DNA of 64,000 nt from Malus domestica (lineage: Eukaryota > Streptophyta > Magnoliopsida > Rosales > Rosaceae), in contig NC_091677.1 of assembly GCF_042453785.1 (NCBI RefSeq), positions 5,489,501-5,553,500 on the forward strand, in the 5' to 3' direction. Made by a program: the position numbers and the translations under genes. Below are positions 12,539 to 23,090 of this stretch, piece by piece (within the stretch, counting starts at the first letter, position 1; every line of letters begins with the position of its first letter). The notes under the pieces were generated by a model that was not told the DNA's origin, did not search any database, and worked only from the letters and a program-made list of their open reading frames with translations.

Positions 12539-12546
12539 TAGCTCAT
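12538..12546 (-). promoter_or_regulatory. Tiny uORF of SAMDC (Met-Ser-stop) overlapping the small uORF
   Basis: On the minus strand the bases read ATGAGCTAATGG. The tiny uORF ATG-AGC-TAA ends at 12538, and its last A is the first base of the small uORF's ATG. A 2-3 codon uORF overlapping by one base is the known plant AdoMetDC arrangement. There, ribosomes that read the tiny uORF skip the small uORF when polyamines are low and reach the main start. It lies 12 bases downstream of a CTGCAG splice acceptor (12564-12559) that ends an 870-bp leader intron (donor GTACGA at 13428). Confidence 0.92.
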
Positions 12547-13607
12547 TCAGTTATTTTCCTGCAGAAAGGATTAACCAAAAAGGGATCAAATCACAAGTAA
12601 TAGCCATACGAATCCAGGTTAAAGGAGAAATCTACGCAAATTAAGTGAGAATCCAACTGCTTATACCAATAAAGAACAATTAGCATAGACCAACTCTAAT
12701 ATACCAATTCTGCTAGGAAATTAAATAAAATCATACATCCAAGCACGAAACAGTGCTATAATTATGTACACAAAACAAATCAGTGTTTACAAAATTAGAA
12801 TCAAACCAGCATTGTAATTTACCGAACAGCAATAAGGGGTTTATGCAAAGCCGAAAAATTATAGTAAGGCGGCAAGGATCCCTCAGTGGCAGCAGGCCCT
12901 GTCTGAGGAATTCCCAGTCTTGCGGAAGATGGAGTATGCATATGTGATTAAATAAACGACCAAAAATACCGATAATACGCATAGAATCGTCTACTACATT
13001 TGCCATTGAACATCGAAAGCGAATAATGCATTCAAGTTCTAAACCAAATCATTACGTTTTCCATGAGAATATAGAATAAACAACCCCAAATCAATGAAAT
13101 TCAACAACAAAAATAAAACTTTGACCCTAATCAATCAACGAACACAATTTCTTCCTCATATAATCACACCAATAATCAAATCAAACAACGAAATAAACAA
13201 CCGAGATTAAGGAAACAAACTTACAATTAATTTTTTTTTTCAAATAATCTAAACCAAATCTACAATCTCCTTCGAAAATTCCCCTTCTTAAATCTCAATA
13301 TCAACACCTGAACGCCAACAGAAACCAAAAAAAAAAAAAAAAAATCAGATATACATAAAAACGCAAATTTGAATCAGCAAAATCCACATAATCGACAACC
13401 GAAGGCGAGTGATGGAAACTAATCGTACCTGAAGATTTGAAAACCGGGACGAAGGAGGCGAAGATCTTAAGGAATCGGCGAAATGCAAACCCTAATTATA
13501 CCGCACAGAAAACCTAAAAATGACTGAGGTCACGAAAATTTTGGGAGCTGAAAAACCGGTGCTTCGTTGTTTTCGTGGAGGTTGATGAAGCCCAAGGGGG
13601 CGTTGCG

Positions 13608-13614
13608 TTATATA
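13608..13614 (-). promoter_or_regulatory. SAMDC TATA box
   Basis: TATATAA on the minus strand, about 180 bases upstream of the first leader-intron donor at 13428. This fits a non-coding first exon beginning near 13580. A CACGTG G-box at 14095-14100 (minus CCACGTGTCGCG) lies about 0.5 kb further upstream, between two MITEs, and may confer stress or ABA input. Confidence 0.6.
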
Positions 13615-13803
13615 GTCAGAGAGTGCCGTGTTTGCCACGGGATTTCCCCTTATTTACGGTCATGCCACCCTGTCTATCCGCTTCATGTGGATTTGCTCAA
13701 AAAACTCGCAACCACCCGTGATTTTATCATTCGGACGATTCTGCCCTTCCTTGTTTGCGTGGATAGGAAAGCCCGCGCTGTACAAGGTGGGCCAGGGTCG
13801 CAT

Positions 13804-13973
13804 AGGAGAAATTTTTCAGTATGATCATCATATGAGGTAGTACATCATATATTTTTATATAAATGGTGAATTATGTGAGTTTAAAGATTAATAATTTAAA
13901 AATTAATTTTTTTTATCATTTATATAAAAATTCGTGATGTATCTTCCGTGTGTTCCGTAACTAAAAGTTTATC
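13804..13973. mobile_element. MITE family 1, copy A (SAMDC promoter)
   Basis: The element is about 170 bp. Subterminal inverted arms read 'tacatcatatatttttatataaatgg' on the left (13840s) and its near complement on the right (13910s-13940s). The outer edge 'gagaaatttttcagt' matches the edges of copies B and C. It lies directly upstream of the SAMDC TATA region. The most diverged of three copies in this window. Confidence 0.65.
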
Positions 13974-14341
13974 CTGGTTAGTCTCGGAATCAATGTTTTG
14001 AAAAGACTGCGATGCGAAAGCGAAACGACGGCGAGAAGAGGTTCGGGAGTTTTGAGGGCGGTGATTGGCTGCGGACGAATGCGAGTCGTCGCGACACGTG
14101 GTGAAAGGATAAGAAGGCGTAGTTGTGAATTGGCTCCACGTAGTGAGAGGGACCAGTGTGATTGCTGTGGAGCTGGTTATTTTTGTAGTTTTCTTTCTCG
14201 ATCATTTCCGCGCTTTGTCTTGTATGGCTGCGTGGGACCGAATCTTAATATTCTCCCAATTTTGTATCAAAATCAATTGCAATTTAGTCCAAGCAACTTG
14301 GACCCCAAACCAAAAAGAATAATAATTAGTGCCGCTTTTAA

Positions 14342-14514
14342 GAAATGTTAAGGAGATTTGCTTAAAAGTAGGATTATTCGTAAATATTTTGATATTTCAT
14401 GCTTTTAGTATAATATTTTACAATGTCACTATGAAAATTAACATTAAATTGTAAGATGATCGAAAATACATAGAGAGCATTTTCCACATTGAGAGAGTGT
14501 CCTTTGCATTTCTC
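14342..14514. mobile_element. MITE family 2, copy 1
   Basis: This 173-bp element begins 'gaaatgttaaggagattt' and ends '...gcatttctc'. The interior 'gaaaattaacattaaa' and the terminal 'gaaatg...taag' inverted ends are shared with a copy at 16546-16720. Non-coding. The superfamily is unresolved. Confidence 0.6.
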
Positions 14515-14586
14515 ATCAAAATTTTATCCTAATCTTATCCCAATTATGAAACTGGAATTTCCTTTCTCTCTCATCATCTTTATCTG

Positions 14587-14754
14587 GAGAAATTTTTAGT
14601 TGTGAAGAGAACACAAGTGGTATATCACGTGTTTTAATAGAAATAGTGAGAAATTTTATTTTTTAAGTTATTAACTTTTTAGCATACATATCCTACCATT
14701 TGTTTAGTCACACGTGGTGTACCATTCCGTGTACCGATCACACAAAAAAATCTC
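14587..14754. mobile_element. MITE family 1, copy B
   Basis: A 168-bp element with terminal inverted repeats 'gagaaatttttagttgtga' and (reverse complement) 'gagatttttttgtgtgat'. The interior 'ttttaagttattaactttt' is nearly identical to copy C, which lies in opposite orientation at 36336-36503 and has exactly the same length. Confidence 0.75.
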
Positions 14755-14779
14755 TTATTTAGCTGTGATTTTAGTCGCA

Positions 14780-16064
14780 TGTTTTGGTTTGGTTCACCTC
14801 TTCATCTTGATTCCCTTGCAATTTTGGGTAGCGACTATGGGGAGTGCTGGAAAAATGCATGTCCACGGGTTCATGATATGGATGCCAATGACGAGTTTTT
14901 GCAAGAATTTGTTTTTGGTGTTTGGCGAATTTGGAAGGTTAGAAACGATATGGTTTTTCGTGGGACGATGTGGAATCCAACGAAGGCTTTGGAGTTGTGG
15001 AGGGGGCAGGTGAGTGAGTTTAGAGATGTGATGGTTAAGATTGATAACCAGGGACCGTGGCATCCTGGAAGTATTATGTCGGCAAGGGGCGTGCAAGGAG
15101 GTTGGAAGAAGCCGAAATTTGGAACTTTGAAATTGCGATGGTGCTTGGAACTCAAAGACAAGGTTGGGTGGTTTTGGGTGGCTGTTAAGAGACTTTGCTG
15201 CCATTGATGTTTTGTAGAACAGCGGGTGTACAAAGGTGGAGGTGGAATCTGACTCCCAATCTTTGATTCGTATGATCAATAGACAGATGGAAAGGGATGC
15301 AATATTAAAAGGGGTGCTCCTTGATATTGATTCTTTAGCTATGCATTTTGATTTTGTTAAGTTCGGGTTCGTTCCGCGCAAGGGCGGAGCGAAGTACAAG
15401 GCTATCCTGGACTATAGCCTTGATAGCTTTTGTGGGTACAAACCAATTATTCCCTATATTTCATTTATTTTTATATTCATCTAACTATTAGCCCATGTAT
15501 TTTTTATTTATTTACTTCATTAACCAATACTATTTATTTCCTAAATAACAAAATCTATTTTACACACTTCATATACTATCCTTTTATGGTTAATCGTGAC
15601 AATAATTACTTACTTTGATAGTGCTTTTAATTCTTTTCAAAAGCAATTCGTTGCATGTTTCAATTTTTGAATTATTTTATGCATGATTTTTATCTATTTA
15701 AAAAAGTTTTACAATGTGTTAACCTTTTTCTGTTTATTTACGTATACATTTGTCATATTAAAGGTTGATAAACATAGAATAATTAGACGAGCTTTGCTTA
15801 TAAGATTAACGTATAGTTATTTTTTAAAAACTAACTTTTTTTTATAGTTCTTAGCTAACCCACCGGCAAAAATTTTTTTGGCTTCACCCTTGGTTCCACG
15901 GGAAGGTAACTTGGCTGCTCATGAGGTAGCTTCGTTTGCTACCAAGCATGGGGGCGAGTTTCTTTGGGATGAGATTGGTCCGGATTTTTTATTTAATATT
16001 CTTGCAGCTAATGTAAACCTTGCCATTCGGTTTTAATAAATTTCTATATTTTCGACAAAAAAAA
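14780..16064 (+). mobile_element. 5'-truncated L1-type LINE remnant with RNase H region, split by a hAT-like MITE
   Basis: Translated pieces include CWKNACPRVHDMD, FVFGVWRIWKVRNDMVF and KKPKFGTLKL, then VEVESDSQSLIRMINRQ. After an interruption the frame resumes with VPREGNLAAHEVASFATKHG and ends NLAIRF-stop (16036). This is the C-terminal zinc-knuckle-linker plus RNase H part of a plant L1-type LINE pol. The 3' end is TTCGAC followed by eight A (16051-16064). The element lacks its 5' part and carries frameshifts around 15150-15230, so it is dead. No clear target-site duplication could be found. Confidence 0.8.
15379..15892. mobile_element. hAT-like MITE inserted in the LINE
   Basis: The 514-bp element starts CAAGGGCGGAGC and its reverse complement end starts CAAGGGTGAAGC (10 of 12 match). 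It is flanked by 8-bp repeats GTTCCGCG (15371-15378) and GTTCCACG (15893-15900), with one mismatch. The 8-bp duplication plus CA...TG ends indicate a non-autonomous hAT element. Removing it restores the LINE reading 'FVPREGN', which proves order of insertion. AT-rich and without coding capacity. Confidence 0.85.
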
Positions 16065-16545
16065 GAAACTTATTAGGTGCATCTCACATGCAATGCAACA
16101 CCACCCAATTCAAATTTGTATTCATTTAATTTGGCATTTTAATCAAAATATTTTTTGAGTTTGACATAACTCTTTATTATGATCTTTAACATTTAAAATT
16201 AATAGAATTGATCCCCCAAATTTTCCGTCGTTAATTATTTTGGTATTTTTGGGAAAATCATATTTTGGAATATAAAGATGGGCGAATGGTCATCTAATTT
16301 TTGTGGCAATGCATGCATCTCTCCTAATATCGTGATTCGGAGGTTCAAGCATCTTTTAATTTCTTTTGTTTGTTGGAAAGCATCTTCTAATTAAGCAAAT
16401 GCATGCAATTAATGCCTACTCACCAACGTAAAAGCAAGTTGAGAAAGTAGTATCACCACCAACGCGAAGGCGTATTCACAATTTCAAATTAGAAAGACAT
16501 ACATATGATACTTAATTGTTATTTTTACGTTCATGTTTACTCATT

Positions 16546-16720
16546 TGAATGCTAAGGTGATTTTCTTAAAAGTGAGACTCTTTATGGATTCTTTGCCATC
16601 TTAGGTTTTTGGCACAATATTTATAATGTTGGCACGAAAATTAACATTAAAATGTGAAGTGGAAGAGTCTTTGAAGAGTTTTTGAAAAGTCACTTTGAAA
16701 GAGTCTCATTAACATTTCTC
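16546..16720. mobile_element. MITE family 2, copy 2
   Basis: A 175-bp partner of 14342-14514. It starts 'gaatgctaaggtgatttt' and ends '...taacatttctc'. The inner ends 'gtgagactcttt' and 'aaagagtctcat' form the clearer terminal inverted repeat. Confidence 0.6.
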
Positions 16721-17107
16721 TACGTATTTATATTCATGTCATACTCATGTCATGTTCATGTTTACCCAATTATGTTCATGCTAAATTTGTGCCAAACCAC
16801 AAATTTGTGTCAAACCATACGTTTCTTAGCAAGTTAAGTTATTGAATTTAATAATTATAATAATACAATAATACTTTTTCATCAGTACAAAACTAGGTTA
16901 TCGTTTCGTTAATATAAACATTAGGTGGTTTTCACTAAAAAAAAAAGTATGCTAGGAATACCAAAATTTTAAATCAAATAATGCGTCACCAATAAAAAAT
17001 AAGTATGTTAATCAACGTTTAAGTAATAATCCAATTACCAATAACATCATTTGGTTTACAAATTTGTTTAAAATTTTTGATCTCCCTAATATTATTCAAT
17101 AAAAAAG

Positions 17108-17221
17108 CAAGTGCCTATTCACTACAATGGTGTAAGGAAGTTGAGCCCTTAAATGATGATGTGGGTTCGAATTCCGATGATGGCTAATCTAACAAAATCA
17201 ATCATTTGACAAAAAAATAAA
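17108..17221 (+). mobile_element. tRNA-derived SINE-like element with target-site duplication
   Basis: A 114-bp insert contains a good RNA polymerase III B box, GGTTCGAATTCC (17164-17175), and a possible A box near 17129 (TGGTGTAAGG). It ends in an A-rich tail (aaaaaaataaa). It is flanked by 20-bp direct repeats 'aatattattc...' at 17088-17107 and 17222-17241 with two mismatches. This is the structure of a short tRNA-type SINE. Confidence 0.72.
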
Positions 17222-17317
17222 ATATTATTCTATTAAAAAGTATAACACAAGCTGGAGCAATGTTAATTGTGAACGCATCAACTTCTATATTCATGCTTGC
17301 TTTAAGTCGTGTAACAA

Positions 17318-17757
17318 GTCGTGCCTAATATTACAGTTGGTTGGAGTAGGACAGATTCCAACTTCTTCCGAGAAGAGATCCGATCTCTTTTACTAAGGTT
17401 ACCAGATCAAGTGATTCGGACTTTTAAAATTTCATCTAACGGTCCAAAATTATTATAGTTTTTAAAAGATCAAAACATATGGATTGTTAGATGAAATTTT
17501 AAAGATCCAAATCACTTGATCCAGTAGCATTGAAGGAGTCGTGCCTAATATTACAGTTGGTTGGAGTAGGACAGATTCCAACTTCTTCCAAGAAGAGATC
17601 TGATCTCTTTTACTAAGGTCACCAGATCAAGTGATTCGGACTTTTAAAATTTCATCTAACGATCCAAAATTATTATAGTTTTTAAAAGATCAAAACAGAT
17701 GAATTGTTAAATAAAATTTTAAAGATCCAAATCACTTGATCCGATAGCATTGAAGGA
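17318..17757. repeat. Two tandem 220-bp units, each a fold-back
   Basis: 17318-17537 and 17538-17757 are direct copies with about ten differences and no gap. Each unit holds an internal inverted repeat: 'gatcaagtgattcggac' with 'aaaatttcatctaac' on the left and the complementary 'gttagatgaaatttt' with 'caaatcacttgatcc' on the right. Each could therefore fold into a long hairpin, like a MITE that has been tandemly duplicated. Confidence 0.85.
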
Positions 17758-18781
17758 AGAGATCCGGAGAGCTGATCTCTTCTCACTTCTTCCCACCTTG
17801 GAAGCAATCTTTGATGCCTCTCCTTCTATCTCGAGGCAGAAAATGAGGAGGGAATCCTGCATGCATGCCAATTGTCAATGGGTGCCGTCATCATGTGGGT
17901 CAAGTAATGCTGGGCAGCTGTGTCTGTCTGTGTGTATCAATTCTGAAAACTACTCTTTCGGTCTTTTCTGCCACGAGCACATATTTGGCATCAACTTTTC
18001 TCATGCTCAATAAAGAAATAAAGTAAATTATTGTTCTAGGCTTTTAGCTTCTATGATTTAAAAGATTGTGTGGTCCCGATTGGTAAATCTTTTGGACTTA
18101 CTCTAACTCTGGAGTAAAACTCACATTTTAAATTCTAAATCTACTTCAATTTGTTCTAATTCTTAAGTCAAATAGTTTTAACTCAAAATTTATTTTTAGC
18201 AAGTTGAGGCTAGAATTCCTCCCTAAATAGTGGGTTGGCCCTCTATACATGTATATTTTTTTAGTTTTATGTTTATAAATTCATTGAATCCAACACTAAG
18301 ATCTAATATGATCAAATCCAACGGTAAAATAAAAAAGATCTAACTGTCCATATTTAAATCCAATAGCTACAATAATTAAAAGAAATTTGTTCATGTATTT
18401 CACATTCTATCATATTATTTCACGAGTTTTATAGTGACGGTTTAGTGATTTTTTTTCTATATTTTTAGGTAAAAATATTTTTCTGTATTTTCTGTATTTC
18501 TCGGAATCTAAATATTTTTAAGTAAAAATGTTCATAAAATTAAATTAGGATAATCTACATATTTTTATAAGTTACTTTAAGAAAAAAAATTATCTAAAAT
18601 TCATTCTTTAATCATCTCGAGCTAAAAATTTAACCTCGAAGGCTTAGAGAAAAGAAACCGTTTCTGTATTAAAACTTAAATTTTATGAAATAGAAATTTT
18701 AAATTTTAACTCAAGGGATAAGGCTGATCTTAGTCTAATCAGAAATATATCTCATTCACATCAATAAACAGAGGGGTATGT
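17758..18781. other. Intergenic DNA without recognised genes
   Basis: An 87-codon open stretch starting at 17750 has no recognisable domain and begins inside the 220-bp repeat, so it is not called. The rest is AT-rich. Confidence 0.5.
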
Positions 18782-18799
18782 GTTCTTTCTTGCAAACAT

Positions 18800-19036
18800 A
18801 AAAGGTCGTACCCAGTGCACAAGGCTCCCGCTTTACGCAGGGTCTGGGAGAGGTGAATGTCGGCTAGCCTTACCCCCATTTATGAAGAGGCTGCTCCCAA
18901 AAATAGGTGGGGGATGCAACACGAGGACTTCCCAGGAGGTCACCCATCCTAGTACTACTCTCGTCCAAACTCGCTTAACTTCGGAGTTCTGATGGGATCC
19001 TGTGCATGTGAGTTGGTATGATCGCTTAACTTCGGA
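18800..19036 (-). mobile_element. Chimeric SINE: 5S rRNA-derived head, Au-SINE-like tail
   Basis: On the minus strand, 19026-18911 is a near full-length 5S rRNA sequence: GCGATCATACC at the start, internal 'gttaagcgagtttgg', and 'gggtgacctcctgggaagt' with 'gttgcatccc' at the end. It runs directly into about 100 bases (18903-18800) matching the body and 3' end of the plant Au SINE as I know it (GGGTAAGGCT, CACCTCTCCCAGACCC, GGGAGCCTTGTGCACTGGGTACG) and a short T-run. The whole is flanked by perfect 18-bp repeats 'gttctttcttgcaaacat' at 18782-18799 and 19037-19054. An extra copy of 'aactccgaagttaagcg' precedes the 5S head. It is a retrotransposed unit, not a functional 5S gene. Confidence 0.88.
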
Positions 19037-19328
19037 GTTCTTTCTTGCAAACATCGTCAATAAAATTTAAAACAGAGTTCATGTGGAAGGTGGAATAGCT
19101 GCAACCAAGATCAATGCAAGAACTACAAGATTTATACATATCCTTTAGGTTTTCCCATCTTAATATACGTTAACAAATATTCACATCTAACAATGTTTGA
19201 GTTTGTAACATGAATATGGGAGTTCATAAACAAGGACGCAAACTCTCAAACAACGATCGATGCCAAGTTGTCAATGATACATTCTTCCGGACAATTTATA
19301 TGGCGCTCCGATGAGATGAGCACAACCT

Positions 19329-22300
19329 TCATTCCAACTGCTTCTCACTCTCTGGCGACTGACCTTCCCTTCCATTCTTCTTCTCATACTCCTGCCTCGT
19401 TTCCTCCAAACCCCTTGATACCTAGTGAGATCAACGAAAGACATTTGCGCGTGAATGATGCAGAAAATTACAATATTGGAACTTCATCCATCAACGAAAC
19501 AAGAAATTATGATGATAGACGCAATGAAATGGATATGGAGAAAAACCTTGGTTGAGTAAGCCAATGGAAGTAAAGTATCCGGATTCATTGCATCGTCAGG
19601 GAAGTTACGCAAAGCATGAATAAGTTTCTCGAAGGGTAATTTTATCTGTAAAAAAAGAAACAGGAAAACAAAGTCTATGAGAAGGCAATATTCTAGTTAT
19701 CATGGTGCGGAGCAGAAGGCCGTCCTGATATACTCACCAAGTCGTCATGGCAATACTTTAATAAGGCTAAACCAACTTTGAAAACGATTCTAACACCCTG
19801 TGAAAAGTACAAAATGATTGTTTTTAGAATAGGCTCCAACCACCAATGGTACTTCAGAAGAGAGACAACACATTAAAAATCACTAACCTCGTAGAGAAAG
19901 ACATCCCAAATTCGAAGAGCCAAATGGAATGGGAAAGAGTAGGAGAAAACGGTTATGAACCACTGGCTTGCATACATGCTTGGATTTATCATTTCTCGAG
20001 TAAAATGCTCTCCCAGCTTTGGCAAGTGCTCCTTTACTAACTGGTCAAACTGAAAAAGGTATTGTTGCACCAGTGGTAGCCCTACCTACATGACAAGCAT
20101 AAACTAACACTTCTAAGAGCACTGAAGCCATTTTATCCTTTTCTCGGCTTTGAATATAACAAAGGAACAAACTACGGATAACCCATATAGATAAAAATGA
20201 AAGTGAACAAGGTGATCAAAACCCCAAATAGATATGAGGCATAGAAAAGACAACAACAAAAACATCATAACAGAATTAGAGCTCCAGAAAGCTCAGAAGG
20301 CCACCAAATAACATAGGAAAAATCCTTCACGTAAAACAAAGGTGTAGGCACTGGAAACAACAGATACACAAAGTAAAACGAAGGTGTAGGCTCTATGCTC
20401 AGATTGCGTGTCCTTTGAAAAGAAAGAAAAACATGGATAAACTTTAATTTGCCTAAAGAGAAACCAATGCGCTTAGCAAGTAGCCTAGAAGACAAAATAA
20501 ATTATAATAAAAGATAAAATGAAGGCCCGCCACCCTAGAGCAGTAGGTTATAGTTTTGAAACCTAGTATATATATTACGACTTATTGAGTTTACAACAAT
20601 TAATCCTTCTAGCAATATACTCCTTCCAAAACACCCAAGTTTACGTTAAGAAAGCCTCACCCCAATTAATTGTATGTTACCACCTAAATCCAATTTGACC
20701 AATTGCTTTATCTGATAACATCAATTTTTTTTTTTGTTTTGTTTTTGTTGTTCCTTTTGACTATAGAAAATGGACCAGATGATAAAATAGCGGTCCAACA
20801 TTCTTCTTTTTAGGTAAAGTAATGGCGGGCATGATTGCATCTAATTAGTCTACAAACCGCCAAAGATAAGATCAAGATATTCATATAGCATAAGAGCTAT
20901 ACCTGATATAAACCTTCCATTGGTGCATGAACTGCTCCCTTTAGTAATGCAACTAATAACCAAAATGCATCCTCTTCACTCATATAAAGAAGTAACAGAC
21001 CAGCCAGAAATCCCATTCCCTGCATTCTTTTAACCATTTAAAATTATCCAGTGTCTGACATAAACTAAGTGCAAGAGCAAACAAACAGACAGTGTCAAAC
21101 CTGAACATATCCAACTTCTCTGTCAAATACGGAGTAAGCCTTCAAAACATTGTAGAGGGACCTTTGACCAGGGCCGTGTCTCTGCTGGAAGAAAACATGT
21201 GAAGGGAAGGTTCGCGAAATATCTCGAATTATATCCAGCTCTGAAGCTGACGTCTCATAAATCACTAATTGCTGCAACAACCACACCACTTCTTAGTTTA
21301 ATACTATGGGTGAGTGTACACAAAGAAAGAAGAGCACAAGATGATAGACCAACTTGGGATGTAAAAAGAATAATCACAAATAAGGAAGAGCAGTGTAATT
21401 AAATTTGTCTAGCCACAATCAACCTCACCTAAATAATCCCACACCACGTCGTTATCCATTTTCTACACTAAAGACTCAAACAGTATCTCTTTAAATTCAA
21501 CTAACAAGAACCCAGCTAAGGCGTGAAGTGCTCAAGGTGGAAAGATCCTATTGATTGAACATTGAATTTTGGCATTACTTTTCAGTGCTGGTCAACAGCG
21601 AACCATGTCAAAGACTGGCAGCAGGATTGGAACACCGTAAGATAGGAATGATAACTACGTAAGTATTCTTTCTACAACCCCTTGCTACATTTTAACTAGC
21701 AACACCACCAGGTATGCATCAAGGCAAACTCAGTTCATAATCTATATAAAAAAATTTCGCTTCAGAAAATTGTGATTCTCCAACTGGAGTCCACTTAGAA
21801 AAAGGTTTAACATAAGTTTTGGTTGATAGCTCATATTAGAGATGAATCTGCATAAAACATTTTACTTCGCCAAAGTGCCTTGTCAAACTTCTGTAATTCG
21901 CTAGGATTTTGGCAGCGGTGGTCTTCATTATAAACTGCTAAAGCATTTTGCTTTTCATTAAAGAACAGCATTTTAATAGATTTTCCAACCCCAGATTTAC
22001 CAGATGGTTCAGATGAAGCCACATACCATTTATTATGCATTTCAAATGATTCACTATGTCATCCCCGTGAACCATCTGATTTGGTACACAGTCCCTTCTG
22101 TCACGGGTTGATATTTAATAAAATACTAAAGCGTAAGTATTCTATAGCAGAAGTAAACAAAAAGGGGGGATCCTTCCCTTATGAACAAAACAAAGAATCA
22201 TTTCTTACAAACTCATAAAGCAATGACATAAAGATATAACGACTGATAATAACATGTACCTCGTAAACCCCAGGGTTCATCAGCAACAGATCCCGACTTC

Positions 22301-22732
22301 CAGAGATCAACTGCCAAACGAGACCTCTTAAACAATCAGGAATTCCTTTCCTTATTCTCCTTTTAACAACGTGAGGTTTTCTCCTAATATAATGTTTCCA
22401 ATCACTCCCTCCCACCCCAATCATCTTCCTCCATTTTCTAACTCTTCTTTCCTCTCTGAAAAAGGTGAAGAGCCACGATATACGATTAGCTTGGATGAAA
22501 TGTTAATTTGCTCGAATCTCATATTCATTAAGTGAACTTTTTATGACCAAATACAAATAGTAAAGCAGAAAATGATAAATTGATAAGCTTACCTATCATA
22601 TTCAAAGGCTGACCTGCTCTTGGTTAAACCTTCAGGTGAAATTTCTGGCTTTAAGAAGCCAAATCTGTCCAATCTCAGTGGAGGAACTGGACCTGGCTCA
22701 TGGTCATCATCTTCTTCTAGTTTGTTTTCCAT
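19329..22732 (-). CDS. TBC-domain Rab GTPase-activating protein (PAM1-like)
   Basis: Eight coding exons give 357 residues: 22732-22593, 22455-22260, 21271-21101, 21019-20903, 20085-19888, 19797-19738, 19645-19547 and 19421-19329. All introns are GT-AG and the frame is closed throughout. An acidic N-terminus leads into a TBC domain (about 75-300). It has the arginine finger I126-x2-D129-x2-R132 and the glutamine finger Q169 in YVQGM, so GAP activity is expected. Other conserved stretches are RRIRKGIPDCLRGLVW, HGPGQRSLYNVLKAYS, ASQWFITVFSY and LRIWDVF. Length and sequence match Arabidopsis PAM1 (At5g15930) and At3g02460. TBC proteins speed GTP hydrolysis by Rab GTPases in membrane traffic. A leader intron (23540-22814) is likely. 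Intron 2 is almost 1 kb and contains an unassigned 69-codon open stretch (22040-21831). Confidence 0.93.
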
Positions 22733-23061
22733 TCCACTATCTCAAAGAATCTCTTGCACGCCACATTGCATTGTTTTCTTGATCAATTTCGCAGACCAAA
22801 TAGACCGGCAACACTGAAAGAGGTGAAATGAAGGAAAAATGATACTGCTTACAATCACAAAAATCTACCACAATTACACGAATACAAGCAAACCCAAAAG
22901 CATACCAACGAAAACTTGTGGTAGCATGTAGCCATTAATATAACAGCAACCTATTGCTGTCGAATTGCTAATAAGACACGCACATAAGAAGATGCTCTAG
23001 CAAATGATACCACCAATACAACAAGAGGAAATCTTATCACCCCATCGAAGAATCACAACAC

Positions 23062-23090
23062 TTCGACAAAAAAAAAAAAAAAAAAAAAAA
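23062..23090 (+). mobile_element. Tail-only LINE insertion in a leader intron
   Basis: TTCGAC plus about 23 A is flanked by perfect 13-bp repeats 'agaatcacaacac' (23049-23061 and 23091-23103). TTCGAC-A(n) is exactly the 3' end of the LINE remnant at 16051-16064. This is therefore an extremely 5'-truncated copy of that family, only six non-A bases long. Confidence 0.8.

Noticed and set aside
13990-14351. Genes on either strand in the SAMDC upstream region
   Set aside because: The 71- and 117-codon frames overlap on opposite strands, show no domain and are Arg/Cys-rich in the way of random GC-richer sequence.
14750-16080. Target-site duplication for the L1-type LINE remnant
   Set aside because: A weak 'cttatt' match on both sides is too short and too AT-rich to count, and the 5' truncation point is unclear.
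18911-19026. Functional 5S rRNA gene
   Set aside because: It has substitutions in and around the internal control region, runs directly into a SINE body and is enclosed by an 18-bp target duplication, so it is a retrotransposed copy and not part of a 5S array.
21831-22040. Extra exon in the second intron of the PAM1-like gene
   Set aside because: The 69-codon open stretch has no flanking splice sites in a suitable phase, and the family's TBC domain is already continuous across the flanking exons.
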